Source: Hanstruepera neustonica
GTDB lineage: Bacteria; Bacteroidota; Bacteroidia; Flavobacteriales; Flavobacteriaceae
Reading direction: 5' to 3'
Assembly (NCBI RefSeq): GCF_002895005.1
Contig: NZ_POWF01000001.1
Location: 474,344-538,343, forward strand
Length of the DNA: 64,000 nt
In this document: piece by piece, positions 1 through 8,621 of the stretch
Layout of the letters: every line of letters begins with the position of its first letter
How positions within the stretch are numbered: position 1 is the stretch's first letter
Notes under the pieces: model-generated
Seen by the model: the letters and a program-made list of their open reading frames with translations, nothing else
Told to the model about the DNA's origin: nothing
Databases searched by the model: none
Program-made: the position numbers and the translations under genes

Positions 1-1
1 C

Positions 2-136
2 ACAGGTATGTATTTTGAAGAAAAAGGCAATATCAAAAAAGCATTGCAATATTATAATAGTGGACTTTTGTTAACGCCTTCCGAATTCATAGATAAAGAT
101 ATGCTACTAGATAAAACCTATGAACTACAAGAATAA
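2..136 (+). CDS. C-terminal fragment of a TPR-tailed protein (5' end outside window)
   Basis: An open frame enters from the left edge and stops with TAA at 134-136, giving 44 residues. The fragment (GMYFEEKGNIKKALQYYNSG and following) has the spacing of a TPR-like helix pair and resembles the C-terminal tail of the next gene (residues about 332-380, with matching aligned elements around KPKKAVKFYEDALLLDD). That makes it the end of a paralogue, probably also an esterase-fold protein with a TPR tail. The catalytic part is not visible, so the call rests only on the tail and on adjacency. Confidence 0.55.
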   Translation, partial: TGMYFEEKGNIKKALQYYNSGLLLTPSEFIDKDMLLDKTYELQE

Positions 137-233
137 ATAAGAAAAAGCCTACAAATAAATACGCTTTATCGAATAAATTTGCGTTTTAAGGATTAATTAG
201 TACTTTTATAGCCCAAATCTTAACCTACTAATT

Positions 234-1433
234 ATGAAAAGAGCAGTACTTATCACGCTGTTTTTAACTTTTAGCGTCTCTTTGTTTACACAAACGACTA
301 TTAAGGATTTTAAATCAAGAAAGTTAAATTCCACACGACAATTAAAAATCAAACTTCCAAAAGATTATGATGCATCTTCAATGGTCAAGTATCCGTTGAT
401 TATTGTTTTCGATGGCGATTATCTATTTGGTCCAGTAGTTGGGCAAACCCAATTCCAAACATATTTTGATGAAATGCCTGGCTGTATTGTCGTGGGTATT
501 TCTCAAGGTAGAGATAGAACTTATGATAGTTTAACCGATGAGGTTACTGGATTGCCGTTTGAGTCTGGAGCTCGATTTTTTGAATTTGTGGGACAGGAGC
601 TTATTCCATATTTAGACGAAAAATATAATACAAGTAAATTTCGCGTGGCAGTTGGTCATAATATTATGGGAAATTTCATCAACTCGTTTATGATGAAAGA
701 TTTGCCTTTGTTTCATGCTTATGTTAACTTAAGTCCCGATTTAGTGGGTTCTATGGGAGACAACATTGCCAATCGATTAGAGTGGGTTAAAGATGACGTA
801 TTTTATTATATGGTTACCAGCTCCGATGATAAAAGACAACTTCGAGAAGAAATTTTAAAAACTCATGAAAAAATCAAAGCCATCAATAATTCTAATCTAA
901 CCTACTATTTCGATGACTTTGAAGGGGAATCACATTATACTTTAGTTACTGGAGCTGTTTCAAAAGCATTTGATAAGATCTTTGAAATGTATAAGCCACT
1001 TCATGAAAAGGAATTGAAGGAAAAAGTATTGCCTTATGAAGGGACATTGGATGATTATTTAGTTTCACGATATGATCGTATTGAAGAACTTTTTGGAATT
1101 GTGAAGCCTATTTCGGAAGAAGAATTTCAAAAGGTCGTGGCAGTTGCCGATGAACGTGAGGATATCGAATCCCTTGAAAAATTAGGTAAATTGGCTAACA
1201 AAGAACTTCCAAAATCACTTTTAGGGAATTATTATTTGGCTATTCATGCTGAAAAAATTGGTAAGCCTAAAAAAGCAGTTAAGTTTTATGAAGATGCTCT
1301 GTTGTTAGACGATGCTCAAACCATCAATAAGGAGCTGATACAAACAAATATGGATACCCTAATGGCTGAACTGACCAAAGATGATAAAAAAGAAGAGAAA
1401 TTAGAGGGTGAGGTTTTAGCGGAATCAGATTAA
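234..1433 (+). CDS. Secreted esterase-like alpha/beta-hydrolase with TPR-like tail; nucleophile serine replaced
   Basis: A 399-residue exported protein. Residues 1-20 are a signal peptide ending at LFTQ. Residues about 25-260 follow the esterase D/Fes (PF00756) fold: a PLIIVFDGD strand near 54-62, VVGISQGRDR near 86-95, then the nucleophile elbow. The elbow reads V-G-H-N-I-M-G at 140-146, where family members have G-H-S-x-G-G, so the catalytic serine is Asn143. A histidine in ESHYTL near 240 is kept. Residues about 315-385 look like TPR helices. The Asn was confirmed in the DNA (ggt cat aat att atg gga). The protein may be a non-catalytic binding protein. It is probably a tandem paralogue of the fragment upstream. 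The substrate is unknown. Confidence 0.75.
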   Translation: MKRAVLITLFLTFSVSLFTQTTIKDFKSRKLNSTRQLKIKLPKDYDASSMVKYPLIIVFDGDYLFGPVVGQTQFQTYFDEMPGCIVVGISQGRDRTYDSLTDEVTGLPFESGARFFEFVGQELIPYLDEKYNTSKFRVAVGHNIMGNFINSFMMKDLPLFHAYVNLSPDLVGSMGDNIANRLEWVKDDVFYYMVTSSDDKRQLREEILKTHEKIKAINNSNLTYYFDDFEGESHYTLVTGAVSKAFDKIFEMYKPLHEKELKEKVLPYEGTLDDYLVSRYDRIEELFGIVKPISEEEFQKVVAVADEREDIESLEKLGKLANKELPKSLLGNYYLAIHAEKIGKPKKAVKFYEDALLLDDAQTINKELIQTNMDTLMAELTKDDKKEEKLEGEVLAESD

Positions 1434-1501
1434 TAAATCTATTTATTAACGACTTGTTTTTATCATAGAATTATAAGTATTTTAGCCTAAATTTTTATCC
1501 A

Positions 1502-2860
1502 TTGGCTAAAGTAAAAACCACCTTTTATTGTCAAAATTGCGGCACCCAATATGCCAAATGGCAAGGGCAGTGCAATGCCTGTAAAGAATGGAATACTATA
1601 GCCGAAGAAATTCTTCAAAAGCCTGAAAAAAGTGATTGGAAACCTTCGGCTTCTTCTACAAAAAGAGCTTCAAAGCCTTTATTGATTAATGAAATTGACG
1701 CCTCGCAAGATGCCAGAATGCAAACTGATGATGGTGAATTTAATCGAGTTTTAGGCGGCGGCATTGTTCCAGGTTCATTAACATTATTAGGCGGTGAACC
1801 AGGTATTGGTAAAAGTACTTTGCTATTGCAAATTGCCTTAAAATTACCATATAAAACACTTTACGTTTCAGGAGAAGAAAGCCAGAAACAAATTAAAATG
1901 CGCGCTGAACGCATTAACCCAAACAACAATAACTGTTACATTCTTACTGAAACCAAAACTCAAAATATTTTCAAACAAATTGAGGATTTGGAACCAGATA
2001 TTGTGGTGATTGATTCCATTCAAACACTACATAGTGATTACATAGAATCATCTTCAGGAAGTATTTCTCAGATAAAAGAGTGTACAACAGAATTTATCAA
2101 GTTTGCCAAAGAAACGGCAACACCTGTTGTGTTAATTGGCCACATCACTAAAGATGGTAATATCGCAGGGCCTAAGATTTTGGAACACATGGTCGATACG
2201 GTTTTACAATTTGAAGGAGACCGCAATCATGTGTTTAGAATTTTACGCGCCAATAAAAATCGCTTTGGTTCCACCAACGAATTGGGTATTTACGAGATGC
2301 AAGGTTCTGGTTTACGCGAAGTCTCCAATCCGAGTGAGATTTTAATCTCAAAAAAAGATGAGGAATTATCCGGTAATGCCATTGCGGCAACTTTAGAAGG
2401 TATGCGGCCCTTAATGATTGAGGTTCAGGCTTTGGTCAGTACAGCCGTATATGGAACACCACAACGGAGTGCTACGGGGTTTAATGCCAAACGATTAAAT
2501 ATGTTACTGGCAGTATTAGAGAAACGAGCAGGATTTCGTCTGGGTGCTAAAGATGTCTTTCTGAATATCACTGGAGGCATCACGGTTGATGATCCAGCAA
2601 TAGATTTAGCCGTAGTAGCAGCAATTTTATCGTCTAATGAAGATGAAGCTTTACAGCGCGATTACTGCTTTGCAGCAGAGGTAGGTCTTTCTGGGGAGAT
2701 TCGTCCCGTGCAACGTGTGGAACAACGTATTCTTGAGGCTGAAAAACTTGGCTTTTCTATCATTTTTGTGTCTAAATACAACAAGATTTCACTAAAAAAT
2801 ACTGCTATTAAAATTCAATTGGTTTCCAAGATTGAAGATTTAGTAGGGTTTATTGTTTAA
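1502..2860 (+). CDS. radA: DNA repair protein RadA
   Basis: RadA is a RecA-like DnaB-type ATPase that processes recombination intermediates and promotes branch migration. The 452-residue protein has the full family layout: a C4 zinc finger (Cys10, Cys13, Cys24, Cys27), Walker A GGEPGIGKST at 97-106, the RadA-specific KNRFG motif at 252-256, and a C-terminal Lon-protease-like domain. The start is TTG at 1502 (M-A-K-V-K-T); no ATG gives the conserved N-terminus that carries the zinc finger. The gene stands alone, 70 bases before ileS and in the same direction. Confidence 0.97.
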   Translation: MAKVKTTFYCQNCGTQYAKWQGQCNACKEWNTIAEEILQKPEKSDWKPSASSTKRASKPLLINEIDASQDARMQTDDGEFNRVLGGGIVPGSLTLLGGEPGIGKSTLLLQIALKLPYKTLYVSGEESQKQIKMRAERINPNNNNCYILTETKTQNIFKQIEDLEPDIVVIDSIQTLHSDYIESSSGSISQIKECTTEFIKFAKETATPVVLIGHITKDGNIAGPKILEHMVDTVLQFEGDRNHVFRILRANKNRFGSTNELGIYEMQGSGLREVSNPSEILISKKDEELSGNAIAATLEGMRPLMIEVQALVSTAVYGTPQRSATGFNAKRLNMLLAVLEKRAGFRLGAKDVFLNITGGITVDDPAIDLAVVAAILSSNEDEALQRDYCFAAEVGLSGEIRPVQRVEQRILEAEKLGFSIIFVSKYNKISLKNTAIKIQLVSKIEDLVGFIV

Positions 2861-2930
2861 AAACCTAGAAACCAATGTCTATTTTCTCAAAAATCATTAA
2901 TTTCGCACCTCGAAACGAATTAATGGTATA

Positions 2931-5900
2931 ATGAGTAAGAAATTCCCTGAATATAAAGGTCTTGACTTACCAAAAGTTGCTCAAGAAATCAGCAATTATT
3001 GGCAAGAAAATAGCATATTTGAGAAAAGTGTAACCACTCGAGAGGATGCCAAGCCTTTTGTATTTTTTGAAGGCCCACCTTCTGCAAATGGTTTACCTGG
3101 CGTACACCACGTTTTAGCACGTGCTATCAAAGATATTTTTCCACGTTACAAAACCATGAAAGGTTACCAAGTAAAGCGTAAAGCTGGTTGGGATACTCAC
3201 GGATTACCTATTGAATTAGGTGTGGAAAAAGAATTGGGAATTACAAAAGAAGATATTGGTAAAACCATTTCGGTTGAAGATTACAACGCCGCATGCCGTA
3301 AAGCGGTTATGCGTTATACCGATGTTTGGAATGACCTGACACAAAAAATGGGCTATTGGGTTGATATGGATGATCCATATATAACCTACGAACCGAAATA
3401 CATGGAATCGGTTTGGTGGTTACTAAAACAGATATACAATAAAAGTTTGTTGTATAAAGGTTATACCATTCAACCATACTCTCCAAAAGCAGGTACTGGA
3501 TTAAGTTCGCATGAGTTGAACCAACCAGGTACCTATCAAGATGTAACAGATACTACGGTTGTTGCCCAGTTTAAAGCCAATGAAGCATCGCTTCCAGACT
3601 TTTTACAAAACGAAGGTACTATCTATTTCCTGGCTTGGACAACCACGCCATGGACGCTTCCAAGTAATACAGCCTTAACGGTTGGTCCAAAAATTGACTA
3701 CGTTTTAGTTGAAACCTATAACCAATATACGTTTGAACCAATCAATGTGGTGTTGGCTAAACCTTTGGTAAATAATCAATTTGATGGCAAATTTAAACAT
3801 GTAGAATCAAAACCTGAATTATTAGAGTATAAATCTGGAGATAAAAAGATACCATACTACGTTGTAAAAGAATTTAAAGGGAAAGATTTAGTTGGTATTA
3901 CGTATGAGCAATTATTGCCTTACGCATTGCCAAATGACAATCCTGAAAACGCGTTTAGAGTCATCGCTGGAGATTTCGTGACCACTGAAGACGGAACAGG
4001 AATTGTTCACACAGCGCCAACCTTTGGTGCCGATGATGCTTTGGTAGCTAAACAAGCCAATCCAGAAGTACCACCAATGTTGGTAAAAGATGAAAATGGA
4101 AACTTGGTGCCTTTAGTAGATTTACAAGGTAAATTTCGTCCAGAAATGGGTGAGTTTGCAGGTAAATATGTAAAAAACGAATATTACAATGATGGCGAAG
4201 CACCTGAAAAATCGGTTGATGTTGAAATTGCCATCAAGTTAAAGGAAGAAAACAAAGCCTTCAAGGTTGAAAAGTATAAACACAGCTACCCTAACTGTTG
4301 GAGAACTGATAAACCTATTCTTTACTATCCGTTAGATTCTTGGTTTATTAAAGTAACCGATGTTAAGGACAGAATGTTTGAATTGAATGAGACCATAAAC
4401 TGGAAACCAAAAGCAACTGGAACTGGTCGTTTTGGAAACTGGCTTGCCAATGCTAATGATTGGAACTTATCACGCTCGCGTTATTGGGGAATTCCGTTAC
4501 CAATTTGGAGAACCGAAGATGGTAAAGAAGAAATCTGTATTGGTTCGGTTGCCGAATTAAAAACTGAAATGGCAAAAGCGGTTTCAGCAGGCGTTCTTGA
4601 AAAAGATATTTTTGCAGATTTCGAATTAGGTAATAATTCCGAAGAAAACTATTCCAAGTTAGATTTACATAAAAACATTGTTGATGAAATTGTACTAGTG
4701 TCACCATCAGGACAACCAATGAAGCGTGAAAGCGACTTAATTGATGTTTGGTTTGATTCAGGCTCTATGCCTTATGCACAATGGCATTATCCGTTTGAAA
4801 ATAAAGAAAAGATAGATAAGCACGAATCATTTCCAGCCGATTTTATCGCAGAAGGTGTTGATCAAACGCGTGGTTGGTTCTACACACTTCACGCAATCGG
4901 AACAATGGTGTTTGATTCTGTGGCTTACAAAAATGTGGTTTCTAACGGACTTGTTTTGGACAAAAACGGACAAAAAATGTCTAAACGTTTAGGTAATGCT
5001 ACAGATCCTTTTGAAACCTTATCAACTTATGGTGCAGATGCCACACGTTGGTACATGATTTCTAACGCAAACCCTTGGGATAACCTAAAATTTGATGTAG
5101 ATGGCATTGAGGAAGTAAAACGTAAATTCTTCGGAACACTTTACAATACCTATTCATTCTTTAGTTTATATACCAATTTAGATACATTCAATTATAGTGA
5201 AGCAGATATTCCATTAGAAGAACGCCCAGAGTTAGATCGTTGGATTCTATCTGAATTGCACACCCTTATCAAGAAGGTAGACGAATTTTATGCCGAATAC
5301 GAACCCACAAAAGCAGCAAGAGCTATATCAGACTTTACCCAAGAATATTTAAGTAACTGGTATGTGCGTTTAAGTAGAAGACGTTTCTGGAAAGGCGATT
5401 ATCAAACCGATAAAATTTCGGCCTATCAAACGCTTTATACCTGTATGGTAACCATAGCAAAATTAGGCGCACCTATAGCACCATTTTACATGGATAAGCT
5501 TTACCAAGACTTAACACAAGTAACACAAAAAGAAAACTTTGAAAGTGTACATTTGGCAGAGTTTCCAAAATATGACGAAAGCTTTATAGACAAGAGTTTG
5601 GAGCGTAAAATGGAGAATGCCCAAACAATATCATCGCTAGTATTGTCGTTAAGAGCCAAGGAGAAAATTAAAGTGCGCCAACCACTACAAAAAATTATGA
5701 TTCCAATTGACAGTGAACAACAAAAGGAAGAAATTTTAGCGGTTGCTAATTTAATTAAGCACGAGGTTAATGTCAAGGAAATTGAGCTTTTGGAAGACGC
5801 GTCGGATATTTTAGTCAAGCAAATTAAGCCTAACTTTAAAACGCTAGGACCACGATTTGGTAAGGATATGAAGCTGATAGCGGCTCAAGTCAATAGCTTT

Positions 5901-6335
5901 ACAGCCGATGACATTAAAAAAATCGAGCAAAAAGGAGTTTTAGACGTTGAAATTAATGGAAAAAGTATTACTTTAGAACTTGAAGATGTAGAGATTTCAT
6001 CTCAAGACATTGAGGGTTGGTTAGTTGCTAACGAAGGCGCATTAACCGTTGCTCTCGATGTTACTATCTCCGATGATTTACGAAAGGAAGGGATTGCACG
6101 TGAGCTTGTAAACCGTATTCAAAATTTGCGTAAAGATTCAGGATTTGAAGTCACAGATAGAATTGATGTTCAACTTCAAAAGGAGGATAGTATTGTTAAA
6201 GCTGTAAACTCTAATATGGATTATATTAAAGCAGAAACTTTAACTGAGGAACTAGAAATTATGGACCAAATAAATAATGGTATTGAAATTGCCTTTGACG
6301 ATATAAATACCAAATTATTTATTCAAAAACATTAA
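2931..6335 (+). CDS. ileS: Isoleucyl-tRNA synthetase
   Basis: A class I aminoacyl-tRNA synthetase of 1134 residues that charges tRNA-Ile in the cytoplasm. The HIGH-equivalent signature is unusual: PPSANGLPGVHHVLAR at 49-64, with GVHH at 57-60. The KMSKS-equivalent is KMSKR at 682-686. The editing (CP1) domain lies between (TTPWTLPSNTAL near 237-248), followed by the anticodon-binding region (WYVRLSRRRFW) and a long C-terminal extension (about 930-1134) typical of the longer bacteroidetal/eukaryote-like form. The next gene starts four bases after the stop, so the two are probably co-transcribed. Confidence 0.98.
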   Translation: MSKKFPEYKGLDLPKVAQEISNYWQENSIFEKSVTTREDAKPFVFFEGPPSANGLPGVHHVLARAIKDIFPRYKTMKGYQVKRKAGWDTHGLPIELGVEKELGITKEDIGKTISVEDYNAACRKAVMRYTDVWNDLTQKMGYWVDMDDPYITYEPKYMESVWWLLKQIYNKSLLYKGYTIQPYSPKAGTGLSSHELNQPGTYQDVTDTTVVAQFKANEASLPDFLQNEGTIYFLAWTTTPWTLPSNTALTVGPKIDYVLVETYNQYTFEPINVVLAKPLVNNQFDGKFKHVESKPELLEYKSGDKKIPYYVVKEFKGKDLVGITYEQLLPYALPNDNPENAFRVIAGDFVTTEDGTGIVHTAPTFGADDALVAKQANPEVPPMLVKDENGNLVPLVDLQGKFRPEMGEFAGKYVKNEYYNDGEAPEKSVDVEIAIKLKEENKAFKVEKYKHSYPNCWRTDKPILYYPLDSWFIKVTDVKDRMFELNETINWKPKATGTGRFGNWLANANDWNLSRSRYWGIPLPIWRTEDGKEEICIGSVAELKTEMAKAVSAGVLEKDIFADFELGNNSEENYSKLDLHKNIVDEIVLVSPSGQPMKRESDLIDVWFDSGSMPYAQWHYPFENKEKIDKHESFPADFIAEGVDQTRGWFYTLHAIGTMVFDSVAYKNVVSNGLVLDKNGQKMSKRLGNATDPFETLSTYGADATRWYMISNANPWDNLKFDVDGIEEVKRKFFGTLYNTYSFFSLYTNLDTFNYSEADIPLEERPELDRWILSELHTLIKKVDEFYAEYEPTKAARAISDFTQEYLSNWYVRLSRRRFWKGDYQTDKISAYQTLYTCMVTIAKLGAPIAPFYMDKLYQDLTQVTQKENFESVHLAEFPKYDESFIDKSLERKMENAQTISSLVLSLRAKEKIKVRQPLQKIMIPIDSEQQKEEILAVANLIKHEVNVKEIELLEDASDILVKQIKPNFKTLGPRFGKDMKLIAAQVNSFTADDIKKIEQKGVLDVEINGKSITLELEDVEISSQDIEGWLVANEGALTVALDVTISDDLRKEGIARELVNRIQNLRKDSGFEVTDRIDVQLQKEDSIVKAVNSNMDYIKAETLTEELEIMDQINNGIEIAFDDINTKLFIQKH

Positions 6336-6339
6336 GATT

Positions 6340-6720
6340 ATGGCAGTAGATGCAAACGTAAGATATTCAGATAAGGATTTAGCTGAATTCAAAGCCTTAA
6401 TTCAAGAGAAAATTGAAAAGGCAAAACATGATTTAGAGCTTATAAAAAGTGCTTATATGAATGACCTGAATAATGGAACTGATGATACATCACCAACGTT
6501 CAAGGCTTTTGAAGAAGGCAGTGAAACCATGAGTAAGGAAGCAAATTCACAATTAGCTATTAGACAAGAGAAGTTTATTCGTGATTTGAAAAATGCTTTA
6601 ATACGTATTGAAAATAAAACCTATGGTGTTTGCCGAGTTACAGGAAAACTTATAAACAAAGAGCGATTAAAGCTGGTGCCTCATGCAACCTTAAGTATTG
6701 AAGCTAAGAATATGCAATAA
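6340..6720 (+). CDS. DksA/TraR-family transcription regulator lacking the zinc cysteines
   Basis: A 126-residue DksA/TraR-like protein, expected to bind in the RNA polymerase secondary channel. Residues about 10-90 form the coiled-coil hairpin (DLAEFKALIQEKIEKAKHDL onward), with the acidic tip near NGTDDTSPTF. The C-terminal globule has the family signature YGVCRVTGKLINKERL, but only one cysteine remains of the usual C4 zinc finger. This is normal for bacteroidetal members. It lies four bases after ileS and is followed by a strong terminator, so it looks like the last gene of an ileS operon. Confidence 0.9.
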   Translation: MAVDANVRYSDKDLAEFKALIQEKIEKAKHDLELIKSAYMNDLNNGTDDTSPTFKAFEEGSETMSKEANSQLAIRQEKFIRDLKNALIRIENKTYGVCRVTGKLINKERLKLVPHATLSIEAKNMQ

Positions 6721-6746
6721 TCTGTCATTATTAATTAAGAATAATC

Positions 6747-6778
6747 AAACGCTTCAATATATTATTGAAGCGTTTTTA
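6747..6778 (+). terminator. Rho-independent terminator after ileS-dksA-like operon
   Basis: An 11-bp perfect stem (aacgcttcaat at 6748-6758 and attgaagcgtt at 6764-6774) with a 5-base loop is followed by a T run. It sits 28 bases after the stop of the DksA-like gene and ends just before the next gene. Confidence 0.9.
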
Positions 6779-6782
6779 ATTT

Positions 6783-7406
6783 ATGAAATCAACAATCTTA
6801 GTAGCGCTTTTTTTGATATTTGGCTGTCAATTGTTAGCGCAAAAAACAATTGAACGAGAATTTCAAGCAAATAACATTGAAGCAATTAATTTAGACGGTA
6901 CAGGCAGTTTTAAGATTTATGTTGAGTCTACTGAAGTAAATACTATTGATGTAACCGTTGAGGTTGAAGGCGAGTATAGTGAGCAAATGATATTGCTAAC
7001 CGAAATCAAAAATAATGAATTGAAAATAGCAACAGAATATCAGCCATTATTTACAGTTCCAGACAATAAATTAAGTGCTCATAAAGTAATGTCCATAGTT
7101 TTATATTTAAAGTTACCTAAAGGGTTGAATGTTGTTATTTCAAGTGATATTGGTTCGGTGTTTGTCAATGGGCATTTTGGCCAACTCACTACGGAATTGA
7201 ATCGAGGTCATTTTGTGGCTGAAAATTTTTCAGGTTCGGCTCTAATTAATACTATTGATGGAAATATCGCTATTGAATCAAATTATGCAAAAGTGAATTT
7301 AGATACCAAAAACGGTCAAGTTTCTCAAGAAAAACTCGTGCTGGGAACTAATAATCTATCACTTCACTCCATTAACGGAAACATTAGCATAACTAAAACA
7401 AAATAA
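6783..7406 (+). CDS. Exported DUF2807/DUF4097-type beta-helix protein
   Basis: A 207-residue protein with an N-terminal signal peptide (residues 1-20, ending LLAQ). The rest is rich in short beta strands with the pattern of the head-GIN/DUF2807 or DUF4097 families (NIEAINLDGTGSFKIYVES near 32-50; LNTIDGNIAIES-like strands near the end), which form right-handed beta-helices in the envelope. FGC at residues 13-15 resembles a lipobox, but the -2 phenylalanine makes lipidation unlikely. Function is unknown. It is 11 bases upstream of the longest lspA frame and may be co-transcribed with it. Confidence 0.7.
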   Translation: MKSTILVALFLIFGCQLLAQKTIEREFQANNIEAINLDGTGSFKIYVESTEVNTIDVTVEVEGEYSEQMILLTEIKNNELKIATEYQPLFTVPDNKLSAHKVMSIVLYLKLPKGLNVVISSDIGSVFVNGHFGQLTTELNRGHFVAENFSGSALINTIDGNIAIESNYAKVNLDTKNGQVSQEKLVLGTNNLSLHSINGNISITKTK

Positions 7407-7412
7407 TAGTCC

Positions 7413-7420
7413 TATTTTTG
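7413..7420 (+). promoter_or_regulatory. Candidate -7 box (TAnnTTTG) for lspA
   Basis: TATTTTTG matches the bacteroidetal -7 consensus and ends 18 bases before the ATG at 7439. The TTG codon that would give a longer LspA lies inside this box, which favours the ATG as the real start. Confidence 0.45.
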
Positions 7421-7438
7421 CCCGAAATAAATTGGAGC

Positions 7439-8056
7439 ATGTCCCTAAAGAAATCCATACTTTTTATATTCATTGTTTTATTAATTGATCAATTGAGTAA
7501 AATTTACATCAAGACACACTTTGTGCTTAATGAAGATTTTGAAGTGTTCTCGTGGTTCAAAATTTATTTTATTGAGAATGACGGCATGGCTTGGGGTACA
7601 AAAATCAGTGATTTTGCCTCATTTATAAACGATAGAACAGCCAAAGTCTGTTTAACTGTTTTTAGGATTATTGCCATTTGTGGTATTGGTTATTGGTTGT
7701 ATGATGCTACAAAAAAACAAAGTTCTCGCATACTTATTTTTGCTGTGGCCTTGATCTTTGCTGGGGCACTTGGTAATATTATCGATTCTGTTTTTTACGG
7801 GGTCTTGTTCGGAGATAGTTATGGTCAAGTAGCTTCTTTCTTGCCCAAAGAAGGAGGATACGATGGTTTTCTTCATGGTAAGGTAGTTGACATGCTATAT
7901 TTTCCACTTTGGAAAGGTTATTTACCTGAATGGGTTCCATTTTATGGAGGACAATATTTTACGTTTTTTGACCCTGTTTTTAATATTGCAGATGTTGCCA
8001 TAAGCACAGGTTTTGGATTGCTTATTGTTTTTAACAAAAGGGCATTTAAGAAATAA
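7439..8056 (+). CDS. lspA: Lipoprotein signal peptidase (signal peptidase II)
   Basis: LspA is the inner-membrane aspartic protease that removes signal peptides from prolipoproteins after lipid attachment. I chose ATG at 7439 (M-S-L-K-K-S, 205 residues) over TTG at 7418 because the conserved N-terminus begins there. It has four transmembrane segments, the conserved NDGMAWG and GALGNIIDS blocks, and two catalytic aspartates, in KVVDMLYFPL and in FNIADVAIS. A periplasmic insertion between them (about 30 residues, including FGDSYGQVASFLPKEGGYDG) is typical of flavobacterial LspA. The many lipoproteins in this window are its expected substrates. Confidence 0.96.
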   Translation: MSLKKSILFIFIVLLIDQLSKIYIKTHFVLNEDFEVFSWFKIYFIENDGMAWGTKISDFASFINDRTAKVCLTVFRIIAICGIGYWLYDATKKQSSRILIFAVALIFAGALGNIIDSVFYGVLFGDSYGQVASFLPKEGGYDGFLHGKVVDMLYFPLWKGYLPEWVPFYGGQYFTFFDPVFNIADVAISTGFGLLIVFNKRAFKK

Positions 8057-8057
8057 T

Positions 8058-8621
8058 TTAGAAAGAATAAATTTTTTCTGGCGTCACACAGAAATCCAAA
8101 GCCATATCATTTTCAAAAACATCCTTAATGGTTGTTTCCGCTTCAAAGAATGACAAGCCTATTTTAATGATTTCTGGGTTGCATTCTGATAGAAATTTAT
8201 CATAAAATCCTTTACCATAACCAACTCTATGACCTTTTTTGTCAAAAGCTAAAAGCGGTACAAAAACAACTTCTATTTGGTTATTTGGGATTTGAATACC
8301 GTCAACAGGTTCTGGAATATTCAGCGTGTTCTTTTTAATAATGGTAGCATCGGTCAATAAAAAATGGGTCATGTTACCAGAACCGAAATCACTTTTAGAA
8401 ACAATAATATTCTTATCCTTTCCTGAAAGGATATTCAAGATAAAATCAGTGTTCACCTCTTGCTGTTCCTCTATGGTCAAAAAAATATGATAAAATGATT
8501 TATCCCAAATGTCCAATTCCAAAAGTCTATTTGCTATTTGTAGGCTTAAATTGTCAATAGTTTCTGAACTTAAAGCCTGTCGCTTTGATTTGTAGATTTT
8601 TCGAAGTTCAGATTTGGTCAT
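8058..8621 (-). CDS. 5-formyltetrahydrofolate cyclo-ligase
   Basis: A 187-residue cytoplasmic enzyme that uses ATP to convert 5-formyl-THF to 5,10-methenyl-THF, rescuing a dead-end folate. It has the family's N-terminal KSELRKIYKSKRQALS start and the C-terminal signature VPLLAFDKKGHRVGYGKGFYDKFL. It is the last gene of a minus-strand operon: its ATG overlaps the stop of the upstream hydrolase by four bases (ATGA), implying translational coupling. It converges with lspA with one base between the stops. The symbol varies between species (fau, ygfA, mthfs). Confidence 0.95.
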   Translation of the reverse strand: MTKSELRKIYKSKRQALSSETIDNLSLQIANRLLELDIWDKSFYHIFLTIEEQQEVNTDFILNILSGKDKNIIVSKSDFGSGNMTHFLLTDATIIKKNTLNIPEPVDGIQIPNNQIEVVFVPLLAFDKKGHRVGYGKGFYDKFLSECNPEIIKIGLSFFEAETTIKDVFENDMALDFCVTPEKIYSF

